From contig SKGZ01000036.1 of the NCBI GenBank assembly GCA_007117175.1, positions 1-6,451 on the forward strand: a stretch of 6,451 nt of DNA, read 5' to 3'. The stretch comes from Bacteriovoracales bacterium. GTDB taxonomy: Bacteria; Bdellovibrionota; Bacteriovoracia; Bacteriovoracales; Bacteriovoracaceae. Positions 1 to 5,689 of this stretch are shown piece after piece. How positions within the stretch are numbered: the stretch's first letter is position 1; each line of letters begins with the position of its first letter. A model generated the notes under the pieces. That model was not told where the DNA came from and did no database searches. It saw nothing but the letters and a program-made list of their open reading frames with translations. The translations under genes and the position numbers were made by a program.

Positions 1-1
1 A

Positions 2-85
2 TGCTTAGCTGGCCAGCGTTTTGCCTACCAAATTGATAAAAAAATAAGAGAAGACTATTGGCGAGTCTTTGTGGATCTTAGTTAA
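2..85 (+). CDS. C-terminal end of an unrecognised protein (partial)
   Basis: An open frame enters from the left edge and runs 27 codons to a TAA at 83-85. Its tail reads AYQIDKKIREDYWRVFVDLS, an ordinary mixed protein composition with codons like those of the genes to the right. The other plus-strand frame that begins with ATG at base 1 stops after 11 codons. The tail overlaps the last 8 bp of the convergent minus-strand gene, which is common at convergent gene ends. Too little is visible to name a family. That it is coding at all is an inference from the open frame and the neat convergent junction. Confidence 0.5.
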   Translation, partial: CLAGQRFAYQIDKKIREDYWRVFVDLS

Positions 86-773
86 TGTACCAGCCAATTC
101 CATATCCAATAACAGGCAATAAAGTTGCTGAATCAGTCTTGTAGACAGTATTTTTGTTACTACCTGTGTACTGGCGATTGAATCTTACTCCACCTATTTC
201 AAGATGTGAGTAGAGTGATCTTTCTGGTCTTTTATTAAACTGATAACCAATGGCAAGTTCTTGTCCACTCATTCTTGCAAAGTCTAAGATGGCAAAAACA
301 TAGCTGCGAAAAACCCCTGCTTTGACATAGGCTCCGCCACTCCAGTGATCTTGATCCCCAAAGGGAAAGTACTGTCCGTGAAGGCCAATATTCGTGATCA
401 CCACACTGCTACCTGCTTCCGCAGCGACTTCCACTTTATCGCTGACCCGAACTCCTAAGCGTAAACCAATACCATCAGGAAGTCTTAATCTTAACCCAAT
501 CGTTGGAACCATTGAGATTGATTGTGTTTTTTGTGATTTCATCTCTTGTAAGCTTTGAGCGTCTGGCCGAAAGTAGCTAAAAAAGTTTTTTTGCGCTTGC
601 TCTTCTGTTTCACCCAATCCTATTAAGTGGGTTTTATGATTTTCCTGAATAATGGCCAAGGCAGGCTTACCGTCTTGGTATTCAATAACCTCTAAATCTT
701 CGGGCTGAATTTCATGCTCAGCATTAGAAATAAGGCAAAAAGTTGAGTATAGCAGAATTATTAATTTTTTCAT
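78..773 (-). CDS. Exported outer-membrane beta-barrel-like protein
   Basis: This is a 231-residue protein with a Sec signal peptide: MKK, a hydrophobic stretch, and a probable signal peptidase I site SNA|EHE after residue 18. Residues 19-85 are polar and charged. The rest is a series of short alternating hydrophobic/polar, glycine-rich segments (for example IGLRLRLPDGIGLRLGVRV, VEVAAEAGSSVV, GLHGQYFPFG, AYVKAGVFRSYV, QELAIGYQF, HLEIGGVRF), ending GYGIGWYIN. That pattern and length fit a small outer-membrane barrel of about eight strands. No particular family is recognised, so transport or adhesion roles are not assigned. The ATG at 773 is preferred over an in-frame GTG at 782 because AAGGGG (787-782) lies 8 nt before the ATG but abuts or overlaps the GTG. 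The gene is transcribed away from the peroxidase operon and need not share its function. Confidence 0.72.
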   Translation of the reverse strand: MKKLIILLYSTFCLISNAEHEIQPEDLEVIEYQDGKPALAIIQENHKTHLIGLGETEEQAQKNFFSYFRPDAQSLQEMKSQKTQSISMVPTIGLRLRLPDGIGLRLGVRVSDKVEVAAEAGSSVVITNIGLHGQYFPFGDQDHWSGGAYVKAGVFRSYVFAILDFARMSGQELAIGYQFNKRPERSLYSHLEIGGVRFNRQYTGSNKNTVYKTDSATLLPVIGYGIGWYIN

Positions 774-781
774 TGATGACA

Positions 782-787
782 CCCCTT
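782..787 (-). promoter_or_regulatory. Ribosome binding site deciding the start at 773
   Basis: On the minus strand AAGGGG spans 787-782 and is followed 8 nt later by ATG (773-771). The alternative in-frame GTG at 782-780 begins on the last G of this motif and so could not use it. The ATG therefore gives the likely N-terminus, MKKLIILL. Confidence 0.65.
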
Positions 788-795
788 TTTAATGC

Positions 796-804
796 ATGAT
801 AGCA
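796..804 (-). promoter_or_regulatory. Possible extended -10 promoter for the minus-strand barrel gene
   Basis: Read on the minus strand, this is TGCTATCAT: a TGN extension plus a hexamer matching TATAAT at five of six positions. No convincing -35 hexamer lies 16-18 bp upstream, which is tolerated for extended -10 promoters. A start near 789 would leave a leader of about 16 nt that just includes the AAGGGG ribosome site. The element lies inside a small palindrome. The call rests only on sequence resemblance. Confidence 0.35.
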
Positions 805-812
805 AAAGCTAT
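799..812. repeat. Small perfect palindrome over the leftward promoter
   Basis: ATAGC-AAAA-GCTAT is a perfect 5-bp inverted repeat around four A residues. It overlaps the putative leftward -10 element, so it could be a small operator. A match this short also arises by chance in A+T-rich DNA. Confidence 0.3.
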
Positions 813-868
813 GTTTTCCATGTGTTAGTCTGAAATTATTATCATAAAAATAAAAAGTGTATAACTTC

Positions 869-897
869 TTGACATCTTATTCTATTGATCCTATTTT
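869..897 (+). promoter_or_regulatory. Sigma70-type promoter of the peroxidase operon
   Basis: TTGACA at 869-874 is a perfect -35 consensus. Exactly 17 bp later, TATTTT at 892-897 matches the -10 consensus at four of six positions. Transcription would begin near 904, giving a leader of about 27 nt before the ATG at 931. It is the only strong promoter-like pair I see ahead of the plus-strand gene run. No operator is recognisable beside it. Confidence 0.65.
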
Positions 898-930
898 TCA
901 GCTCATTTACGGTCATGGAAAGGAGTTTTT

Positions 931-1833
931 ATGTTTAGATTTCTACTGGTTTTGGTATGTTTTTCTGTTCTCGGTCAATTACATGCAACTACAGGAAGGG
1001 GGGGGGACCCTAATAGTCTCGAAGGACAATATTTTGGAGATGTGCACTATGATGGTCGTCGTCGAGAGGTAGGAATTTTACTGAACCCTGTTCAAGGTGA
1101 AAAAGGCAATTATTATGGGATTGTTTTTGAGTACCTTAACCCATTAAGAGAAAGAGATTTTATTCGTAATTTTGTTAGGCCAGGGAGTCGGGGATATTTA
1201 CAAGAGCTTTATGAGTGGGTGCAGATTTATAAATTTGAAAAAACCAATGATCCAATGGTTTATGAATTGAGACAATTATCTGTTTATGAAGGGGAAATTT
1301 ATACGCAAGATTCAAGCTTTAAGGGGGAGCTGAAGTTAAGTCACAGTACGGTTCCCAGTAATCCACTTAGAAATGCAGTCTTAACAAAAAACATTAAAGG
1401 AAAAGATATTCGCTTAATTATGAATCGTGTTCGTCGCTTCCCTTTGAGATCCACATGGGAGTATGACTATGTGCCAGGCAATTACAACCCTGGTTATAAG
1501 CAAAGCGATGAGGTTATTTTAACTCTTAAGGATGACTATGATACTAAAACTCGTAGGGGCACAGCACTATTTGATGTTACAAAATTAAAGGGAGAGGAGA
1601 TTGTGATTCAAGGAGCATTTTCTAAATATCAAGCACACCCGGGGATGTACACCTTTCTTAATGATCAAGGTGCACAGACTAAAGGAGCACATCATATCAC
1701 AGATAAAATAGGTGTTTATATTGATGTTTATAATGCTCAACCAGTCATGAATACCTTCGAACTGGTCTTAATTGATCCAATTGATGCTTTTAATTCGCAA
1801 ATGTACTTTGAAGAATTTGGTAACGAAAAATAA
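931..1833 (+). CDS. Unrecognised Sec-exported protein, with an internal G9 tract
   Basis: This is a 300-residue protein and the first gene of the operon. ATG at 931 follows AAGGAG (920-925) by 5 nt. Residues 1-19 form a signal peptide with a probable cleavage QLHA|TTG after residue 19. The mature protein is soluble-looking, with no further membrane segment, and is rich in aromatic and charged residues and in likely beta strands (YFGDVHYDGRRREVGILL, YYGIVFEYL, EVILTLKDDYD, IGVYIDVYNAQ). It has no cysteine outside the signal peptide and no catalytic motif I recognise. Codons 23-26 contain nine consecutive G. With nine the frame is intact; eight would give a product of about 46 residues ending at 1072, and ten would stop almost at once at 1011-1013. 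It ends TAATAA and lies 13 bp before the peroxidase gene, so cotranscription is very likely. A periplasmic or secreted accessory to the peroxidase is plausible but only from context. Confidence 0.85.
   Translation: MFRFLLVLVCFSVLGQLHATTGRGGDPNSLEGQYFGDVHYDGRRREVGILLNPVQGEKGNYYGIVFEYLNPLRERDFIRNFVRPGSRGYLQELYEWVQIYKFEKTNDPMVYELRQLSVYEGEIYTQDSSFKGELKLSHSTVPSNPLRNAVLTKNIKGKDIRLIMNRVRRFPLRSTWEYDYVPGNYNPGYKQSDEVILTLKDDYDTKTRRGTALFDVTKLKGEEIVIQGAFSKYQAHPGMYTFLNDQGAQTKGAHHITDKIGVYIDVYNAQPVMNTFELVLIDPIDAFNSQMYFEEFGNEK
998..1006 (+). repeat. Homopolymeric (G)9 tract, candidate phase-variation switch
   Basis: Nine uninterrupted G residues fall inside codons 23-26 (AGG GGG GGG GAC), immediately after the signal-peptide region. 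It is the only long G or C run in the window. Poly-G runs of about this length near gene starts are classic slipped-strand contingency elements. Changing the length by one base in either direction leads to early termination, so the tract would work as an on/off switch for the gene. The function is inferred; the tract itself is seen directly. Confidence 0.6.
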
Positions 1834-1846
1834 TAAGGAGAAATAA

Positions 1847-3826
1847 ATGAAAAGATTAATTGCAGCCGTTTTAATCACTCAAATGACTTTGCCTCTAGCC
1901 TATTCACAGAGACAAAAGACTGCCAATCGTTCAATGATTGACAGAGAAGATCGCAGAGAAGAGCGAAGAAGAGTTCGTCAAGAGGTGAGAGCGGCTAAGC
2001 AAAGAGAGAGAATTGAAAAAAGAGTTTATCGCTCTTGGACAAAAGAGGAAAAAGAAAGAAGTCCTTGGACTGATTGGTATCGAAAAAGATTAGTTCCTGC
2101 TCTTTTGCAACTTTCAAAAATGAGAAAAGATCTTTTCAATAATAACCTCTTTGATAATTATGTGACTCGTCCTCAAACAGATCGTCCTTGTACAGAAGAA
2201 GATCAGTACAATAGACGAATTGATGGAAGTTGTAATGACTTTGAAGATACTATGGCAGGAGCAGTTTGGACTAGAATGGCCAGAAACGTAAAACCAGAAG
2301 CTGCTCAGATGGATGAGGAAAATCTTTTCTATCCAGATCCTCGTAAGATTAGTCGTGAACTTTTAACTCGAGATGAGTTCAAACCAGTTCCTTTTTTAAA
2401 TCTTTTTGCTGTTAGCTGGATTCAATTTATGACCCATGACTGGTTTAGCCATGGAGAGAACGAAGCCGATGGTGCTTATGAGTTAGTACTAGAAAAAGAT
2501 GATCCTATTCGTCAGAGCACAAAAGCTGACTATCTTATTTTTCAACGTTCGCGAGTTGACGAAACAAGAACTGCCGAAGATGAAAAATTTGGCCCTACAT
2601 TTTTGAATGAAAACACTCATTGGTGGGATGGATCTCAGCTTTATGCCAGTGATGTCAAAACGGCGAAGAGCCTAAGAACATTCAAAGACGGACAAATGCG
2701 GGTGAATGAGAAAGGGCTTTTACCACAAAATATGTTTGGAGTAGAAGAAACTGGATTTAATCGCAATTGGTGGTTGGGTCTTTCAGTTCTTCACACCTTA
2801 TTTGTTAAAGAACACAATGCCATCGCTAAGCATCTTAAAGAACAATACCCTAAAATGACAGATGAGCAGCTTTATAACAAGGCTAGAATGATCAATGCGG
2901 CCTTAATGACTAAAATTCACACTATTGAGTGGACGCCGGCCATTATTCCCAATACTAACCTTTACATTGCCATGAACGCCAATTGGAGAGGGCTTATCAA
3001 CCCAACTCATAAGTTTCGCCCCGGTTTTCAGGTTTTCAACTCTGAGGTTTTATTTGGACTTGCAGGTGGGAAAACTAACACCTATGATGCACCTTTTCAC
3101 TTAACAGAAGAGTTTACCAGTGTTTATCGCATGCACTCCCTTTTGCCTGATGATTTCAAAGTGATTGCTTACAAAGGTGAGAACAAGCAAAAAGCTGAGT
3201 ATGACCTGATGGATCTTCGTGATGTGAAAGCAGGTAAAATTATGAATACTCATGAACAAGCAGATTTGATGTATTCTTTTGGATTGCAGCACCCTGGAGC
3301 ACTCGTTTTAAATAATATTCCTAAGTCTATGCAAAATGTAGAAGTCCCATTTTCAGGAATTATGGAGAAAGGAATTATTGATATTGGCGCAATGGATATT
3401 TTTAGAGATAGAGAAAGAGGAGTGCCTCGCTATAATGAATTCAGAAGACAATTAGGACTGAAGCCATTAAAAGACTTTGATCAATTTTCTCCAGACAAAG
3501 AAAAGGTTAAGAAATTAAGAGAAGTTTACGATAACGATATAGAGATGGTTGACCTTTTAGTTGGTTCACTTGCTGAAGAGTATAGACCTACTAATTTTGG
3601 TTTTGGTGAAACGGCCTTCCAAGTTTTTATTGCACTGGCCTCAAGAAGAATCATGGCTGATCGTTTCTATACTACATCTTTTAATGCTGAGACTTACACT
3701 CAGGCAGGGATTGATTGGGTCAATGATAATAACTTTAAAACTTTACTGCTTCGTCACCACCCAGAGCTTAAAGATGCTCTTTTTGGAGTGAAAAATGCAT
3801 TTAACCCATGGAACGAGGTTCAGTAA
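1847..3826 (+). CDS. Exported fatty-acid alpha-dioxygenase-like haem peroxidase
   Basis: This 659-residue member of the animal haem peroxidase superfamily most resembles the plant pathogen-inducible oxygenase (alpha-dioxygenase) branch. That branch adds O2 to C2 of fatty acids, giving 2-hydroperoxides that can decay to shortened aldehydes. Visible landmarks: Q193 and distal H197 in QFMTHDWF; a calcium loop with D198 and T257/W259/D261/S263 in THWWDGSQLY; NWW (307-309) and KEHN (321-324); a carboxylate site H358/T363 in HTIEWT; catalytic Y427 and proximal H430 in YRMH; R606 in ASRRIMADRF; and LLLRHHPEL near the C-terminus. Residues 1-20 are a signal peptide (LAYS|QRQ), unlike the plant enzymes. 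Residues 28-72 form an unusually Arg/Glu-rich, probably helical linker before the catalytic domain. AAGGAG (1835-1840) precedes the ATG by 6 nt. The family call is strong. Fatty acid as substrate is inferred from the conserved residues; halide or phenol peroxidase activity is the alternative. Confidence 0.92.
   Translation: MKRLIAAVLITQMTLPLAYSQRQKTANRSMIDREDRREERRRVRQEVRAAKQRERIEKRVYRSWTKEEKERSPWTDWYRKRLVPALLQLSKMRKDLFNNNLFDNYVTRPQTDRPCTEEDQYNRRIDGSCNDFEDTMAGAVWTRMARNVKPEAAQMDEENLFYPDPRKISRELLTRDEFKPVPFLNLFAVSWIQFMTHDWFSHGENEADGAYELVLEKDDPIRQSTKADYLIFQRSRVDETRTAEDEKFGPTFLNENTHWWDGSQLYASDVKTAKSLRTFKDGQMRVNEKGLLPQNMFGVEETGFNRNWWLGLSVLHTLFVKEHNAIAKHLKEQYPKMTDEQLYNKARMINAALMTKIHTIEWTPAIIPNTNLYIAMNANWRGLINPTHKFRPGFQVFNSEVLFGLAGGKTNTYDAPFHLTEEFTSVYRMHSLLPDDFKVIAYKGENKQKAEYDLMDLRDVKAGKIMNTHEQADLMYSFGLQHPGALVLNNIPKSMQNVEVPFSGIMEKGIIDIGAMDIFRDRERGVPRYNEFRRQLGLKPLKDFDQFSPDKEKVKKLREVYDNDIEMVDLLVGSLAEEYRPTNFGFGETAFQVFIALASRRIMADRFYTTSFNAETYTQAGIDWVNDNNFKTLLLRHHPELKDALFGVKNAFNPWNEVQ
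3785..3788 (+). promoter_or_regulatory. Ribosome binding site inside the peroxidase gene
   Basis: GGAG, within TTTTGGAGTGAAAAATG, sits 6 nt before the ATG at 3795 and inside the last codons of the peroxidase gene. It supports a start that overlaps the upstream gene by 32 bp. No other ATG, GTG or TTG in this frame precedes the hydrophobic signal segment. Confidence 0.6.
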
Positions 3827-4751
3827 GAAACTGGTTCATTTTTTATTAATTATTCTTAGCGCTACCAGTTTATCTTGTAGCGCTTCGCTTCCTCAGGTTC
3901 AGGAACCCAGAGAATATCAAAACTGGGACGCCGATCAAAAAAGAGATTGGATTTGGCAGCAGGTACTGAACACTCGTTTTTGCTCTAATGACTTGCCTAC
4001 TTTTGAAAGTATTAACTTACTTACACTGGCCATGGGGTCCATGGTAACAAAGATGGAGCACCAATCAGACTTTATTCCAAGACGTTGGGCGAAACCGATC
4101 CATAGACGTTCTGTTTTAGCAAAGGTTCGCTATCAACCTTTAGTCGATCATCCGTTTGACGGAGTTTTTCAAGAAGGTAGCATTGGAGTTTTGAGAGCGT
4201 CTTTAACCTATGCTCCTGAGAGCAGAGGAGTCGCCCCCGGACTTGCCTTAAAAATTTTTCGCGACCAGCAGGTCTCTCTTGATGCTTCATTTTTGACCAG
4301 CCTTGATTCTCAAGGTCAGAATTATAATTTCTTTGCCAAGACCTTTAGTAATATTGTTCCTCTTTCAGGATCATGGGGAGCTCGAGTCGTCTCATGGATT
4401 TTTCGCAGGGGGAGTGAAAAAACTAATTTTATTAGTGTTGAGCACTTTGCCGAAACAAAAGCACCTTTGCAAGTTTTTCTAAAGGCTCCTTCTAATATTA
4501 ATTTTGCATCTTCTCCTGCCCGTGATATTCGACTAGACTTTATGGGTCTTAAAAAGGACACTGTTATTTTGGAGGTCTATGCGAGATTGGATGAAAAATT
4601 TGAAGAATTTGAAGAGATGACACCATTAAAAATGCGCATGTTTGAGCAAAGAACTATTAAAATTGGTGAGATCGTTTTAGAAAGCTCATTTGTAGCCAGT
4701 TCATTTTCTGATGATCAACTCTTTTTTCGTCATCAAAGGTTTCGCTATTAG
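3795..4751 (+). CDS. Exported catalase-superfamily-like protein
   Basis: A 318-residue protein with a hydrophobic export segment (about residues 13-27) ending SLSCSAS. C28 could be a lipidated cysteine, but the lipobox is poor (Ser at -3), so plain signal peptidase I cleavage is possible. Residues 101-190 follow the catalase-fold order: HRRSVLAKV (compare R-V-V-H-A-K-G of catalases), GVLRASL (compare VRFS), APGLALKIF (compare RGFAVKFY), then SLDSQGQNYNFFAKTFSN. The C-terminus GEIVLESSFVASSFSDD followed by LFFRHQRF resembles the catalase-like core end. Leu108 stands where catalases have the catalytic distal His, and no R-x-x-x-Y proximal haem-ligand motif is seen, so classical catalase activity is unlikely. 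It overlaps the peroxidase gene by 32 bp, implying coupled translation. A partner or a hydroperoxide-processing role for the dioxygenase is an inference. The fold assignment is by remembered motif, not by alignment. Confidence 0.75.
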   Translation: MHLTHGTRFSKKLVHFLLIILSATSLSCSASLPQVQEPREYQNWDADQKRDWIWQQVLNTRFCSNDLPTFESINLLTLAMGSMVTKMEHQSDFIPRRWAKPIHRRSVLAKVRYQPLVDHPFDGVFQEGSIGVLRASLTYAPESRGVAPGLALKIFRDQQVSLDASFLTSLDSQGQNYNFFAKTFSNIVPLSGSWGARVVSWIFRRGSEKTNFISVEHFAETKAPLQVFLKAPSNINFASSPARDIRLDFMGLKKDTVILEVYARLDEKFEEFEEMTPLKMRMFEQRTIKIGEIVLESSFVASSFSDDQLFFRHQRFRY

Positions 4752-5665
4752 TGAAGGGAGTGATTGACCTACATACCCATCTTGCCACACTGCCTACTTG
4801 GATCCAATCCCTGGTCAAATTTAGAAATCAATCTCATGCACTTCATAATTACTTAGGCTGGGAGTACCCCGTTATTTTGAATGTTGCCTTCTATGCTCCA
4901 CCCTATACCAGTTTTAACTTCTTAATTGATATGATTGATCAATTGCAGCAACAGATTCAACTGCATGAAAATATTCAAGTGATTACCAAGGCTTCGGATT
5001 TAGAAAGAAAATTTGATCTAGGACTACTCTTTCATGTTGAGTCGGGACGATTTATCACTGAACCAAAAGTACAAATTCCTGTTTTGCATGAAAAAGGTGT
5101 GAGAGGGCTGATTCCCTTACACTATATTGATAATCAATTCGGTGAATCTTGTGATGATCCCTTAAGACGCTTTGGCCTTAAAACCAAGCAGCAAGGGCTA
5201 ACTGATCTTGCTCAACAGTTAATAGAAGTTTGTCATCAGCATCATTGGTGGCTTGATGTCACACACTCCACTGATCTTTGTTCTGAGCAATGGCTAGCGT
5301 CAGCGGAATATGTCATGTGCTCACATGTGGGCATTCGAGATAGGGTCAATAGAGCAAGAAATAAAAGCCTACAGTTTTTTAAGCAACTTCAAGCAAAAAA
5401 AGGAGTATGGGGACTTTCACCCTGGCTTTATACCGTAGGAGATGATGACAATGCTTACCTTGAGCAAATCCAACTGGCCATTGATCAAGGGCTTTGTGAA
5501 TCTGTTTGCATTGGAACCGACTTTGGCACTCCTATTAAAACCAATCAAAACAGTCGGGATTTGAAAAACATTGCAAGTCAAATTCAACATAAATTAGCAA
5601 ATCCTGAGCAAATTCTTTGGAATAATGCCTATTCATTTTTTAAGAGGGCGCTGCCTCAAATTTAG
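4751..5665 (+). CDS. Peptidase M19 (membrane dipeptidase)-like metallohydrolase
   Basis: A 304-residue amidohydrolase-fold protein with the M19 order of metal and catalytic sites: IDLHTH (H8, H10); HVESG (E97, bridging Glu of IEGG); GVRGLIPLHYIDNQFG; LDVTHS (H172, compare IDVSH); CSHVGIRDRVNRARN (H192, compare SHSN..PRN); and IGTDFGTP (D257, compare GSDFDG). The spacings E97-H172-H192-D257 closely track those of human renal dipeptidase. The first site is HxH, not the HxD usual in M19, so the substrate could be something other than a dipeptide. There is no signal peptide, so it is probably cytoplasmic, in contrast to its neighbours. The start is a GTG whose first base is the last base of the preceding TAG. 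Only a weak AAAGG (4735-4739) lies upstream, so translational coupling is likely. At about 300 residues it is shorter than the typical 320-400. Confidence 0.82.
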   Translation: MKGVIDLHTHLATLPTWIQSLVKFRNQSHALHNYLGWEYPVILNVAFYAPPYTSFNFLIDMIDQLQQQIQLHENIQVITKASDLERKFDLGLLFHVESGRFITEPKVQIPVLHEKGVRGLIPLHYIDNQFGESCDDPLRRFGLKTKQQGLTDLAQQLIEVCHQHHWWLDVTHSTDLCSEQWLASAEYVMCSHVGIRDRVNRARNKSLQFFKQLQAKKGVWGLSPWLYTVGDDDNAYLEQIQLAIDQGLCESVCIGTDFGTPIKTNQNSRDLKNIASQIQHKLANPEQILWNNAYSFFKRALPQI

Positions 5666-5689
5666 TCATCAAGTTTCCGATAAGTAAGA

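Noticed and set aside
774..782. GTG at 782 as the start of the minus-strand barrel gene
   Set aside because: The only purine-rich ribosome site overlaps or abuts it, whereas the ATG at 773 has ideal spacing and gives a standard MKK signal peptide.
857..1072. A second plus-strand open frame overlapping the start of the 931 gene
   Set aside because: It begins within the promoter region, has no ribosome site, and its product is not protein-like. It matters only as the frame entered if the G tract loses one base.
3101..3292. Minus-strand open frame inside the peroxidase gene
   Set aside because: It is antisense to conserved peroxidase-domain codons including the YRMH motif, with no ribosome site or recognisable protein features.
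4028..4043. Repeated CCATGG sites separated by a few bases
   Set aside because: Short self-complementary hexamers within ordinary coding sequence, with no context suggesting a binding site.
4072..4561. Two minus-strand open frames inside the catalase-like gene
   Set aside because: They lie antisense to the motif-bearing part of that gene and lack start signals. They are chance open frames.
5395..5409. A7 run followed by AGGAG and ATG, resembling an internal translation start or slippage site
   Set aside because: It lies inside the continuous M19-like frame between conserved motifs. Runs of seven A are expected in A+T-rich coding DNA.
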